Shown piece by piece: positions 1 through 11,761 of a stretch of DNA of 64,000 nucleotides. The DNA is from Saxidomus purpurata. Taxonomy: Eukaryota > Mollusca > Bivalvia > Venerida > Veneridae. Location of the stretch: positions 47,403,499 to 47,467,498 of the forward strand of contig JAFMSR010000002.1 in assembly GCA_022818135.1 (NCBI GenBank). Reading direction: 5' to 3'. The number at the start of each line of letters is the position of its first letter. Within the stretch, counting starts at the first letter, position 1. The notes under the pieces are model-generated. The model worked only from the letters and a program-made list of their open reading frames with translations, searched no databases and had not been told where the DNA came from. Both the position numbers and the translations under genes were made by a program.

Positions 1-2
1 AC

Positions 3-28
3 CTATCTTGGTTGCGCAACCAAGATAG
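3..28. repeat. 26-bp perfect palindrome
   Basis: The window opens inside a perfect inverted repeat with arms CTATCTTGGTTGC and GCAACCAAGATAG and no spacer. It could be the end of an inverted-repeat element cut by the window edge. Nothing else here identifies a family. Confidence 0.6.
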
Positions 29-1235
29 ATTGAAATAAATGAATTCAAAAGCTACACATAGTTTTAAAACTTGCCTTTTGGTTCAGAGTGTTAACATATT
101 TATATATCTATCCAATTCAAATGTAAAAGTAGAAATTATATTGAAATAAAAAAGAAATACTCAACTTTTTAAATACTTTCATATTAAAGGGGAGTAATAA
201 CATTTTTTTATAAAAGTTAATAAAATGTAAATTTCTAATAGGGATCTAACTCAATGTAATGGGTCAATTTTGTTCCTTAAATAAATCTAGAACAAAATAT
301 ACAAAAAGTCAAAATTGTCATCAAATGTTGCTTAAATGTGATTGAACACCTTTAAGTCCATTTTACACAACAAAATTTAATTAAGATACAATCATGCACT
401 GTAACCTTGACCTTAAAGGTGGTCTATGTGGGACTTTTTTCTTGTATAAAACATGTATCTTTTTATAATGTCTGAATAACACACATTCAGCACTTAAAAT
501 TATTTGTTCACTGGTGAGATAAAAAGTAATGAGCATGAGTTTGACATAAACAAACTTTTTGAAAATAAAATAATCATGTCACAGACCTCAATGTCATGAT
601 GCACTGACAGTCTGATTAGTCTGCATATAACAAAATGGTATACTCATTTTATAAAAAATACAAAACAATAGAAATAACTTTGACTAGAAGCAGCTAACCT
701 TATTTCATTCAACATATGCTTGTTTAACACACAAATTCACAGCTCTGACTAGATTTGTAAGTAATAACTTCTCTTCACTTGAATCACTATGTCTTAACGT
801 CAAAGTGTGATGATAATTTCAAAATACAAAACAAACATACAACATTGAAGTATGAAAATAAAGATTACTCCTCTGTAAAAATATGACACAAAATGAAACA
901 TCAAAATAAGGCCATTATTCAGTGGGATAAAAACCTAAGTAGCAAACAAATATATATTATTCCTAATACTGTGAGACTTGTATGGTATATTTAACATGAG
1001 ATCCAAAAAATAAAAAAAATATTTTGGCACAGTAATGTTGCACTGTAACCTGGCACATGCAATACATAAAAAACCTAACTTCTTTAGTGAAAGTACTAAA
1101 GAAATTTCAGATAAAAATTTAAAGGTATATATAATAAAAGCAAGTATTCCAAGTTTCACAGCAATATCTCCAAGGGATAGACGCTAGGTTAAGCAGGATT
1201 ATTCATTCTGTGTTTCTCCATCGGAATTGTCCGTA
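29..1235. other. AT-rich intergenic DNA, no gene seen
   Basis: AT-rich sequence without a recognisable coding segment, tandem array or element end. A short open stretch on the minus strand near 935-1159 is hydrophobic, AT-driven and resembles no family I know. Confidence 0.5.
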
Positions 1236-2599
1236 TCATTTTGTGGTGGGATTACTAGAGTTTGGTTTTTCTTTTCTGCCCCCATCCCTGTCACGGGCAC
1301 CAGACAACCATTTTCTTACTTCCAGCTCCAGGTCTTTTCTTGTTGCCAGTTTTGTTGATGGATTCCTTTGGAGAGCTCCTGAAACAACAAAAATATACAT
1401 ATGTTATTGACTTATTACACTAGGTATCTAAACTTAAAAATCATGATTGTATGACTACCTGATTAGTCATGCATTGTGATGGGTTTGTCTTAAGTGACAT
1501 GACTTGGTACATGTATATGTCTGCACTGGATGGTTATTCCTGTAAACCATGTACTATTGCGTACTTCGATAATGATATGGTAATTGTTTTTTCAGTACAA
1601 ATAACAATGAAAGATTAAAAAGTGAGTCTCTTTTAAGATATTGATTATTATAATACAATTGACTTTGTCAAATATCCATGTTATGCTATTGCTGCAAGAT
1701 GTTGAGGTTCACTTACAAATTCATTCAAATTTGAATAAAGAACACATAATGATTATTTTGGTAAATAAAAAAATTATGGACCTAATATTAACCTCATTCC
1801 AAGGCTACCTAGATCAAGGTTAAATTAATATGGTATTCTCAACAGCTACCTGTATGCTTCTCCGTTAATGAAGTACCAAATCTACGGCAAAATTACTTAC
1901 TAAACAGAACACTCATGATATGAAGAGTATTCAATGGGAGTTTGCCTTTCTGTCCTTGCAGATTGTACTGAACTGCAAGTTCATTTGTCATGACTTCTTT
2001 TATTAGTCTGTTCACTGTTTCACGAGCATTCGTCCCTCCAAACAATGAGAGATACTTCACCTGTAATAATATTAAATTATTCACCACAGCAATAAAAAAT
2101 GAAGCACATATATTTGAAGGGACATACTGACTCTGCAAAAGGGTGAGTATCCAACACTTCATTTATAGTTACTTAGGAAAGTGAAAAAGAATCCTTAAAA
2201 AAGTAAGTGTTAGGTTCTTTAGTATAATAGTGGCATCAATTGACGATGGTGGATATAATGTACAATAAAGAGAGTAATTACTCTTAAATCTAGTTTTCAA
2301 TTCACATGCAGCTTTTTAAACCATTCCTCTAGGACGAAAAAATAGGTTTGTACAAAATAAGTAACTTAATCTTAATTATGCTCACCACACATGAATATTT
2401 GTCAGACTCCTTCAGTAATTCATTAAAGGAGTCTATGTCTTCCACCGTTGTAATGGGGAAAGAAACCTCTTCTGGAAGTGAGGAACTATTTTCCTCAACT
2501 GCTGGTCCCCTTGTAAGTAATAGCTGTAGGAGTCATCGCTGCTCCTTTTGCTCCTCGATGATCTTTTCGAGCAGTGTCAGGAACTGGGGATCAGTTGTG
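1236..2599 (-). pseudogene. DUF4806-domain gene, three exons, with an in-frame stop
   Basis: Three exons read on the minus strand: 2599-2386, 2060-1901 and 1378-1236. They have GT donors (GTGAGC, GTAAGT) and AG acceptors, and both junctions keep frame. The joined protein has a short helical lead, then FPITTVEDIDSFNELL, then LSLFGGTNARETVNRLIKE, then GQKGK, then a tail with LEVRKWLSGARDRDGG. This is the usual order of a DUF4806 domain: acidic strand, GG-N motif, Trp/Gly-Lys segment, then a WLxxAxxR end. The domain has no established function and is often found in repetitive, transposon-associated genes. A TGA at 2535-2533 interrupts the first exon after EEQKEQR. An alternative acceptor just past it (exon from 2523) would avoid the stop but drop the lead. 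No first exon or promoter was found. The family call rests on motif memory. Confidence 0.68.
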
Positions 2600-3355
2600 C
2601 TTGATGAAATAAGAAAGGATTGATAGTTAAATACAAACATGAGCATACATAATTTCGGAAATAGGTTTTACTTTCAAGTGATTCACCGGAACTTGACCAG
2701 TACCACAGCTTTAAATACCATCAAACTTCAGTCATCGCAATTGTGCATAGAATTAAAAAAATCTTTAGTTTATCCCATAGGTAAGCTTACATATAGATGC
2801 ACGTTTTTAAAATAATCAGCTCATGTAACAGAAGCATGTCGGTGTCAAAATCTCTACAGAGCTTATATTATATTGTTAAGACATCCGACTTTCCGTAAAT
2901 AAATATCTTGACTTGAGCAAAACCTATAAATTTCCTCGCGAAATAATATGACAAAACTGTAAACAAATGCAAATCAGCTTCGGAATAACCAAAGTTTTAC
3001 ATATGCACACAAATACCAAAGAAATTACCAATATTGATCATGTATTTGAACAGTTTTACCGTTTATATTCCTATAATAATCAAAACAAGTTTTCTGTTTA
3101 ATTTACCTCTCATTCAATCCTTCAAAAATGGCGCCATGTCTTGTTCAGAGTTGTCGTTCCTTTCCAATACTGGTGTGAGCGGTAAAGATAATGAACACAA
3201 GCCTTCTTTACATTTGAACTTTATTTCCTACTGTATTTGTGATTACAATGTCATTATATGACCCTTGATTGGATAATAAAATATATTCTATGCTGCAGTA
3301 TATCGTAAAGCAGTTATGAAAAGGTCCAACTGGCATCTGTTTCAAATAAAAGAAT
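2600..3355. other. No gene seen; 5' flank of the DUF4806 relic
   Basis: AT-rich DNA with no clear exon. The palindrome ATGGCGCCAT near 3128 gives a Kozak-like ATG on both strands. The reading frames are short (7 to 16 codons), so this is only a possible first-exon position. Confidence 0.4.
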
Positions 3356-3358
3356 TAA

Positions 3359-4897
3359 CCCTAGCTGGTGCACGCTGTGCGACCAATATGGGTCCAATAT
3401 CAGACAGTGTTGAGTAGGCCCCTAATTACAGTTTAAAATGTAAACACGTATGCACACAAATGGCACCAACCTGCTAATTTAGGATTAACATTTCTGTTAT
3501 ACAATGACAAAATTTGACTGTTTTTCTGTGGATCGCGTTCATTTTATCTGTTTAAAGATATTCCCTCATTGGTCCCATGTGGGTCTCATATGGGCAAAAC
3601 CATGGATTCACTATGATATGCAGGACTTTTAATGTACACACATATATTCATAAAAATACAGAAAAATATCTTTTATTTATCATCTTTCACCGAACATCGT
3701 GTTTTATTTATTTTAAGACATATACTATACTTCCATACATCGAGGGCAAAACCTTCTAATATGGATCCAAAATGGGCCCACATGGGTAATCAATGCACAG
3801 CTTTCAATATTATACAAACTAAATATGTACAATTATATCAAAGAACTACATATGTAGATCATAAAATTACACAAAACAGATCCGCTTTTATCATCTGTCA
3901 ATGTATATCGTATCTTAATTATACTTTTAAACAACGACCTTTCTTCATATACAAAATGTACATGTATAGGTCCCATGTGGGTCCTACATTGGTCCGACAT
4001 GTGTAATCAACTCAGGACTTACAGTGCGGAAGCACTGCATTTGTAAAAGAACATTCCTAAAATATCTAAAAAGATCAGCTTTTAAAAACTTCAATATGTA
4101 TCGTATTTTATAAAGTTTAAAAAGGAAGTATTTCTTCATATATAGGTCCCACGTGGGTCCTATAAGGGCAAAATCTTTAAATATTGGTCCCACAAGGGTC
4201 CCACATTAGTAACAAACACACATCTTTCAATGTGAAAATATAATATTTTAAAAGATAATATACAAACTAAATGTGTACAATTATATCAAAGAACTACCGG
4301 TAGATCATAAAAATACACAAAACAGATCCGCTTTTATCGTCTGTCAACGTATATCGTATCTTAATTATACTATTAAACAACAACCTTTCTTCATATACAT
4401 GTATAGGTCCCATGTGGGTCCTACATGGGTCCGACATGTAATCAACTCAGGACTTACAGTGCGGAAGAAGAACATTAATAAAATAACTAAAAAAGATCAG
4501 CTTTTAAAAACTTCAATGTATATCGTATTTTATAAAGTTTAAAAAGGAAGTATTTCTTCATATAGGTCCCACGTGGGTCCTATAACGGCAAAATATTTCA
4601 ACATGGGTCCCACAAGGGTCCCATATTAGTTACCAACACACATCTTTCAATGGGAAAATATAATATTTTAAAAGAATATTCATTCAATTACAGAAAAAAG
4701 ACCAGCTTTTATGTTTTTCAACGTACATGACGTAGACTTTATATATTTATGAAAGGTTTCTATGTCATGGGTCCCATGTGGGCCCAACAAGGGAAAAACT
4801 TTGTAATATGGGTCCCAGATGGGTCCCACATCGGTAACCAATACAGGGTTTGCCCAGGTACAGCCCATATGGGTCCCATTTGTGCTTGCTTGCTGGG
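3359..4897. mobile_element. Non-autonomous element with GGGTCCCA word arrays, possible TAA duplication
   Basis: A 1.5 kb region carries about fifteen copies of words such as GGTCCCATGTGGGTCC and GGGTCCCACA near both ends and in two related halves (about 3770-4200 and 4270-4640). TAA flanks both proposed ends (3356-3358, 4898-4900). The ends are CCCTAGC and the complement of CCCAGC, giving weak terminal inverted repeats. A three-base TAA target with such ends would fit PIF/Harbinger-derived MITEs. The right edge abuts a family C element exactly at a TAATTCTTCTG word native to that family. No coding sequence is visible. The left boundary is the less certain one. Confidence 0.5.
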
Positions 4898-5560
4898 TAA
4901 TTCTTCTGTGCGCAACTCCTTCTACACTTCTCAAGGGATTTCAACCAAACTTTCACAGAATTATTGTCACAAAGTGCCCTGGCGCATATTGTCGGAGTTT
5001 TGTGATTTGATCATTTTTGACAGAATTATGGGCCTTTGTTTTTTTCCACATAATGTAATATATATAGAGAAATACTCTTCTGTGTGCAACTCCTACATTT
5101 CTCAAGGGATTTCAACCAAACTTTCACAGAACTATAATTGTGAACTAAAGAATTTTGAATATATAATGTTCTGCCCCTGGTCGTCCGTCCGTTTTTTTTT
5201 TGTTTTTTGTTTTTTTAAATTTTTGCCTGAATTATGGCCCTTTGCTTTTTTTCCACATATGTTATATATAGAAGAAAACTGTTACGTGCCCACTTCCTCC
5301 TACATTTCTCAAGATATTTAAACCAAACTCTCACACAACTGTTGTCATCAAGTGCCCACGTGCATATTGTCTGGGTTTTGTGTTTTGATCAATTTTGCCT
5401 GAATTATGGCCCTTTGCTTTTTTTACACATGTAATATATAGAAGAAGACCTTTGTTTCTTTTTCACATTATGTATATCTACTTACTTTAAAAACACATTT
5501 GCGCTCGGCCAGCAGACTGGAAAATGAAAACCTGGTTTTGTGACAATTTCCTGTCACTTG
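4898..5560 (+). mobile_element. Family C Helentron-like element, 5' truncated copy
   Basis: This is homologous to the complete copy at 20706-21954. It has tandem units starting TTCTTCTGTGCGCAACTCC, then the 3' module: AAAACCTGGTT (complement of the family 5' end), the stem-loop GTGACA...TGTCAC, and the end CACTTG|T. The 5' hairpin and microsatellite are missing because the GGGTCCC element lies there. Confidence 0.75.
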
Positions 5561-5725
5561 TATGTTGTTTCTTTTAAGAGTTTTATACAGCTGTTTATAC
5601 ACCGGGCGTATTATAGGATCACCGCAGCAACAAAATGTTTGTGGGCCAGATATCTTAGCCAAGTTCAATAACCAGCAAAGTCTCCCAGTCACTTCTGTGT
5701 TATGGCCCTTGAATTATCAAAAATT
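5561..5725 (-). repeat. Dispersed repeat, inverted copy of 11281-11425
   Basis: The complement of this stretch matches 11281-11425 over words such as GGCCATAACACAGA, TTTGCTGGTTAT and GCTAAGATATCTGGCC. A family C element ends directly on one side here and a family D element at the other copy. The shared DNA looks like an older repeat used twice as an insertion target. No coding content was seen. Confidence 0.65.
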
Positions 5726-5832
5726 GATCAAAATAGTCTTGTCTGCTCTTAGTCGAACTTGCTCATCCGATCTTCAGCAAACTGGTTCAAAATGTTTTTC
5801 GGTCTGATAATCAAATGATATAGAACATATTT

Positions 5833-7676
5833 TCATGCCCCCAAAGGGTGGCATATTAAAATCGCACTGTCCGCCTGACCGTCCGTCTGTCCGAGCCCGC
5901 ATATGGGCATATATTGGGTACTATATAGGGGTGTAACGATAGTCGATACTATCGACTTATCGCGATTGTATCAGACCCGATAGTCAACAGTCGATAGCAA
6001 TTTCACACTATCGATACTACTGCCAATAGTCTGGACAGCTATCGACTTTCCTCGATAGTTTTTTTTTTTCATTTTTGAATGCGTTATTTTACATAAAATG
6101 TAGTTGATTTTCCTTTGCCATAAAACGTATATTTACATTACGGGCTATAATAAGTTATATATATGACGACGTTTCTGTTCCTAAAACGTCGTTGTCGTCT
6201 TACCATCCATCAATCCATGACTTCACATAGTGAAAAATTTTAATGACATGCATCTGTTCAATAAAAATGGTTTAGCATTCTTAATTAGTAACGATTATAT
6301 TTATACTGATCCAAGTTAATTACAGGTATTGATACAAACAAATTGAATCAACTTGGTAAAAATATATAGTATGTAAAAATGTAAACTATCGAAACTATTG
6401 TGATAGTATCGCGATAGTGAAGCCGACTATTGATAGTCTATCGTGATAGTACTTTTAACTATCGATAACTGTCGTGATAGTAAATTTGGCTGCAGTAGTC
6501 AGCCCTAGTACTATATCATTCAATCCGTCAGGTTGCCAACAAAAAAAGGGGCACATGTTGGGTAGTTTTAATACTTTATAAAGTGCCTTGTTGGCTACTT
6601 TCTTATAATAGGAGGCAATGGAAAGTACCCAACAAATGACCATTTATAAGGTCGTCCGTCTGTGCGTCAAGGTCACACTTAGAGTTTGAAGGTAATGGAA
6701 TCCTGTTTATATGCACACTTTCGTGTCCAGACTGTAACTTTGTCATGCATTGAAGGATTTTAAAATAACTTGGCACAAATGTCAAGCACATCAAGACGAC
6801 GTGTCGCGTGCAAAACCCACGTCCCTACCTCAAAGGTCAAGGTCACACTTAGAGTTTGAAGTTAATGGAATCCTCTATATATGCATATATGCACGCATTC
6901 GTGTCCGGACTGTAACTTTGTTATGCATTGAAGGATTTTAAAATAACTTTGCACAAATGTCTAGCACATTAAGACGACGTGTCCTGTGCAAGACCCACGT
7001 CCCTACCTCAAAGGTCAAGGTCACACTTAGAGCTTGAAGGTAATGGAATCCTCTATAAATGCATTAATGCACTCATTCGTGTCCGGACTGTAACTTTGTT
7101 ATGCATTGAAGGATTTTAAAATAATTTGGCACAAATGTCTAGCACATCAAGACGACGTGTTGCGTGAAAGACTCACAACTCTGCCTCAAAAGTCAAGGTC
7201 ACACTTAGAGTTTGAAGGTAATGGATTCCTCTATATGCATATATGCACACATATGTGTCCGGTCTGTAACTTTGTCATGCATTGAAAGATTTTAAAATAG
7301 CTTGGCACAAATGTCTAGCACATCAAGACGACGTGTCGCGTGCAAGACACACATCCCAAGGTAATGGAATCCTGTTTATATGCATACATTTGTGTCCTGG
7401 CTATAACTTTGTCATGCATTGATTGATTTAAAAATAACTTGGCACAAATGTTCAGCACATCAAGCTGATGTGTCGCGTGCAAGACCCATTTCCCTATGTC
7501 AAAGGTCAAGGTCACACTTAGTGTTTAAAAGTAATAGAATACTGTATGCATGGTAACTCAGTCATGCATGGTAGGATTTTAAAATTACATAGCACATGTT
7601 TTGAGCACATGGAGAGGACACATACTGTGAAACACCTCTTTCGGGGGGATTCATCACTTGTGAGGGACAGCTCTTG
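5833..7676 (+). mobile_element. Family H Helentron-like element (CATGCCCCCAAAGGG)
   Basis: The 5' end is ATGCCCCCAAAGGGTGGCAT, able to fold on itself, followed by GTCCG-type microsatellite. The core has about six tandem units, period near 175 bp, with AAGGTCACACTTAG recurring at 6669, 6839, 7017, 7195 and 7508 (one unit shortened near 7354). The 3' module is CTCTTTCGGGGGGAT (partial complement of the 5' end), stem-loop TCACTTGTGA, and GACAGCTCTTG|TTTA. A hAT-like MITE (5926-6507) has inserted near the 5' end. The element carries no protein. Confidence 0.75.
5926..6507. mobile_element. hAT-like MITE with 8-bp target duplication
   Basis: The element starts TAGGGGTG and ends CAGCCCTA (inverted: TAGGGCTG). 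It is flanked on both sides by GTACTATA (5918-5925 and 6508-6515). An 8-bp duplication with TAGGG-type ends is typical of the hAT superfamily. Both subterminal regions are packed with CTATCGATAGT-like palindromic words. The centre is AT-rich and non-coding. Confidence 0.82.
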
Positions 7677-8165
7677 TTTATAATTAATTCTCTTTTTTTA
7701 CTTTCAAAAGAATATATAATCTAGGGATTGCCTTTGTCTACATTTATCATGGTTGTTAGTATAGTACTGTATGAAAAGATGTTTGTTCATTGATGTCCAA
7801 CTAAATACTAGATGTATTGCGAAAATTATATAAGTTTTAAAAGGGTAAAATATTTGCAAGCAATTTACTGACAAAAGTAGGTTTTTTGAGAAACGTAATG
7901 AATTGTAATAATATATAATTGTGTATGCAGTTCTATAATCTTTCAACAGTATTAAGAAATCATATGAGACATACGAGACTTCAAATTCATTTTAGTAGAT
8001 AACATTATTAGTTTCGTCCATAAGCACAAGGTTCAGACCGAAGTATCCGTCACTCAGGGCAGGAAACAATGCTCTTTCGAGTTTCCGCAAAACAGTCACC
8101 CCAAGTGACGGATATTTCCATTTGAACCAAATAGTTTTTCATGCATACCGTCTTGATCGATTTTT
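7677..8165. other. Intergenic DNA with a hairpin repeat
   Basis: AT-rich, no gene seen. An inverted repeat at 8044-8114 has arms TATCCGTCACT and AGTGACGGATA around a loop of about 50 bases. A diverged copy of the same module lies at 19249-19330. Confidence 0.55.
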
Positions 8166-8339
8166 AAGCAGGTTTTTTAAAAAAACCTACTTATTAGAAT
8201 GGCGATGTCGTATGTCGGGCGGGCGGGCGTCAAACATTGGTTTCCGTTGGATAACTTTAGTTAGGAGTGACCAATTGCAATGAAACTTGGTGTGTAGGTA
8301 GCTTGCGTGGAGACGCCGCTTGGGATTGCATTTGGGGTC

Positions 8340-11190
8340 ACTAGGGTCAAGGTCAAGGTCACAGCTACTAAAAATAGAAAACTGGTTTCCGCTCAATAAA
8401 TCAAGTTAGGAGTGACCAATTACAATGAAACTTGGTCTGTAGGTAGCTTGCGTGGAGACGCCGCTTGGGATTGCATTTGGGGTCACTAGGGTCAAGGTCA
8501 CTGTAATTAAAAATAGAAAAATAGTTTCCGCTCAATAACTCAAGTTAGGAGTGACTAATTGCAATCAAACTCAGTGTGTAGGTAGCTTGTGTAGAGAGGA
8601 AGCTTGGGATTGCATTAGGGGTCACTTGGTTCAAGGTCAAGGGCACTGTTACTAAAAATAGAAAAATGGTTTCCACTCAATAACTTGAGTTAGGAGTGAC
8701 CAATTGTAATGAAACTTGGTGTGTAGGTAGCTTGCGTGCAGAGGAAGCTTTGGTTCACTATGGTCAAGGTCACTAGGGTCAAGGTCACTGTTACTAAAAA
8801 TAGATTTTTATTTATTTTTAGTTTTTAGATTGTTTTAAGCAAAAAAAAATTTTTTTTGGGTCAAGGTCACTTAACTCAAGGTCACTAAATATAGATTTTA
8901 TTTAATTTAAGTTTTTTGATTGTTATAAAAAACAAATTTTTTTTCGGGGTCAAGGTCACTAGGGTCAAGGTCAAGGTCAGTGTAACTAAAAATAGATTTT
9001 CATTTATTTTTAGTTTTTAGATTGTTTTAAGCCAAAAAAATTTTGGGGGGTCAAGGTCACTGTTACTAAAAATAGATTTTTATTTATTTTTAGTATTTTG
9101 ATTGTTTTAAGCAAAAAAAAAATTTTCGGGGTCAAGGTCACTAGGGTCAAGGTCAAGGTCAGTGTTACTAGGGTTTTTAGATTGTTTTAAACAAAAAAAA
9201 ATTTTTTCCAGGTCAAGGTCACTAGGGTCAAGGTCAAGGTCACTGTAACTAAAAATAGATTTTTATTTATTTTTAGTTTTTAGATTGTTTTAACCAAAAA
9301 AGATTTTTTTTTTTGGGTCAAGGTCACTTGGCTCAAGGTCAAGGTCACTGTTACTAAAATAGATTTTTATTTATTTTTAGTATTTTGATTGTTTTAAGGA
9401 AAAAAATTTTTTTTCGGGGTCAAGGTCACTAGGGTCAAGGTCAAGGTCAATGTTACTAAAAATAGATTTTTATTTATTTTTATACCCCCAAAACGAAGTT
9501 TAGGGGGGTATATAGGAGTCACCCGGTGGTTGGTCGGTCGGTCGGTTGGTTGGTCGGTCGGTCGGGCGGTCGGTCGGTCGGTCTGTTGCATTTTCCTTGT
9601 CCGGAGCATAACTTGAAAACTACTTGTTGGAATTCAATACAACTTCATACAATGATCAAGCACATTGAGAGGAAGTGCAGTGCACAAGAACTATTGCCCT
9701 TTGTTAGTTTTCCTTGTCCGGAGAATAACTTGAAAACTACTGGTTGGAATTCAATACAACTTCATACAATGGTCAAGCACATTGAGAGGAAGTGCAGTGC
9801 ACAAGAACTATAACTCCATCTTGACTAATTACAGAGTTATTGCCCTTTGTTACTTTTCCTTGTCCGGAGCATAACTTGAAAACTACTGGTTGGAATTCAA
9901 TACAACTTCATACAATGGTCAAGCACATTGAGAGGAAGTGCAGTGCAGAAGAACCATAACTCCATCTTGACTAATTACAGAGTTATTGCCCTTTGTTGCT
10001 TTTCCTTGTCCGGAGCATAACTTGAAAACTACCTGTTGGAATTCAATACAATTTCATACAATGATGAAGCACAATGAGAGGAAGTGTAGTGTACAAGAAC
10101 CATAACTCTATCTAGAGTATTTTCAGAGTTATTGCCCTTTGTTATTTTTTCTTCTCCAGAGCATTACTTGAAAACTACCTGTTGGAATTCAATATAACCT
10201 CATACAATGGTCAAGTACATTGAGAGGAAGTGCAGTGCACAAGAACCATAACTGCATCTTGACTCATTACAGAGTTATTGCCCTTTGTTACTTTTCCTTG
10301 TCCGGAGCATAACTTGAAAAGTACTAGTTGGAATTCAAAACAACTTCATACAATGGTCAAGCACAATGAGAGGAAGTGCAGTGCACAAGAACTATAACTC
10401 CATCTTGACTAATTACAGAGTTATTGCCCTTTGTTACTTTTCCTTGTCCGGAGCATTATTCGAAAACTTCTGGTTGGAATTCAATACAACTTCATACAAT
10501 GGTCAAGCACAATGACAGGAAGTGCAGTGCGAAAGAACAATAACTCTATCTTGACTCATTTCAGAGTTATTGCCCTTTGTTACTTTTACTTGTCCGGAGC
10601 ATTATTCGAAAACTATTGGTTGGAATTCAATACAACTTCATACAATGGTCAAGCACAATTAGAGGAAGTGCAGTGTACAAGAACCATAACTCTATCTTGA
10701 CAAATTACAGAGTTATTGCCAAGAACAGTATCTCTTTTTAGTTTGTTTGCAAGGTATTCTGTTACTACGAATTTTTCAGTTTATAAAGCAGTCTTTTGGG
10801 GGTATTAATCACATTTAGTGATAGCTCTAGTTAGTTTTTAGATTGTTTTAACCAAAAAAGATTTTTTTCCGGGTCAAGGTCACTGTTACTAAAAATAGAT
10901 TTTTATTTATTTTTAGTTTTTAGATTGTTTTAAGCAAAAAAAATAATTTTGGGGTCAAGGTCACTTGGATCAAGGTCAAGGGCACTGTTACTAAAAATAG
11001 ATTTTTATTTATTTTTAGTTTTTTGATTGTTTTAAGCAAAAAAAAAATTTGGGGGTCAAGGTCACTAGGGTCAAGGTCACTGTGACTAAAAATGTAAAAA
11101 AAAATTTAGTTTTTAAATTGTAGCGAAAAAAAATTTGGGCCCAAGGTCACAAGGGTCAAGGTCAAGGGCACTGTTACTAAGATAGGGAGG
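8340..11190 (+). repeat. Array of TCAAGGTCA nuclear-receptor-type half-sites
   Basis: Within family D, outside the nested insertion, about thirty copies of TCAAGGTCA were counted by eye, many overlapping as TCAAGGTCAAGGTCA. This nonamer is the known extended half-site of NR5A/FTZ-F1 and ERR receptors. Whether it is bound here is unknown. Similar words occur in families F, H, I and J. Confidence 0.6.
9481..10831 (+). mobile_element. Family E Helentron-like element nested in family D
   Basis: The 5' end TATACCCCCAAAACGAAG folds with GGGGGGTATA, then comes a (GGTC/GGTT)n microsatellite. About eight units follow, mostly 145 bp apart (TTGTCCGGAGCA near 9858, 10003, 10445, 10590). The 3' module is TTTTGGGGGTAT, stem-loop ATCAC...GTGAT, then AGCTCTAG|T. 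Removing 9481-10831 leaves TTTATTTT joined to TAGTTTTTAG, which is the uninterrupted family D unit seen nearby. The insertion therefore lies between two Ts without duplication. Confidence 0.85.
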
Positions 11191-11280
11191 AGTCAAGATG
11201 ACTGTTTTTTTTTAATTCTACAATTTCTACAGGCGCTGTTTAAACCTGCTTTGGCGGCATTGCCGCGTCTTCTTGTTTAT

Positions 11281-11425
11281 AATTCAATGGCCATAACACA
11301 GACGAGACTGGGAGATTTTGCTGGTTATCCAACTTGGCTAAGATATCTGGCCCACAAACATTCTGTCGCAGGTGAACATAAACCGGCATATAAAACTCTT
11401 TTTAAAAGCAACATAAAACTGATAT
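11281..11425 (+). repeat. Dispersed repeat, inverted copy of 5561-5725
   Basis: This lies directly downstream of family D's 3' end and matches the complement of 5561-5725. The open frame through it (about 79 codons) shows no family motif and is treated as non-coding. Confidence 0.6.
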
Positions 11426-11761
11426 TGCAATCAGAAAAAAAAGCTTTCTCATTTACAAATGCCACTATTGTGTATGGTATTAATAGTTGACATACATAAA
11501 CACTAAATTACTGTTTCAATTCCTTAGCCTTACCGACCTTATTTTAAGTTGAAATGTTTTGGACCACATCGCTCACTTTTCCAGACTAACCCGTTCACTT
11601 TTCAAGACTACTCCTTTCACAAATATTTCATTCTGACTAAACCATTCACGGGGACTGCACCGTTCACAGCATGTTTTAAATAATCCACATTTTCTCGAGG
11701 GAAATAAACGGATATGTCATATTTGCCGTACAGACAGTAAAAGAGGGGTTTTCTGCATTAT
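11426..11761. other. Short intergenic stretch, no gene
   Basis: It contains loosely repeated CCGTTCAC/CCATTCAC words around 11560-11670. No other structure was recognised. Confidence 0.4.

Larger units (their letters stand above)
8166..11275 (+). mobile_element. Family D Helentron-like element (AAGCAGGTTT), interrupted by family E
   Basis: The 5' end AAGCAGGTTTTTTAAAAAAA forms a hairpin with ACCTACTT and is followed by GGGCGGGCGGGCG. Four units with a 139-145 bp period follow (TTAGGAGTGAC at 8261, 8406, 8545, 8690). After them comes a second array of shorter units rich in TCAAGGTCA and poly-A/T. The 3' module is AAACCTGCTTT (complement of the 5' end), stem-loop GCGGCATTGCCGC, and GTCTTCTTG|TTTA. 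A family E element (9481-10831) splits the second array. Without it the element is about 1.76 kb. Confidence 0.8.

Noticed and set aside
9526..9813. Open frame rich in VGRSVG and repeated NSIQLHTM segments
   Set aside because: It translates the (GGTC)n microsatellite and 145-bp units of family E. Similar frames at 10431, 12210, 12660, 13712 and 30835 are the same artefact.
8166..11275. CRISPR-like regular repeats
   Set aside because: Units are 100-145 bp with no short repeat/unique spacer structure, in a eukaryotic transposon context.
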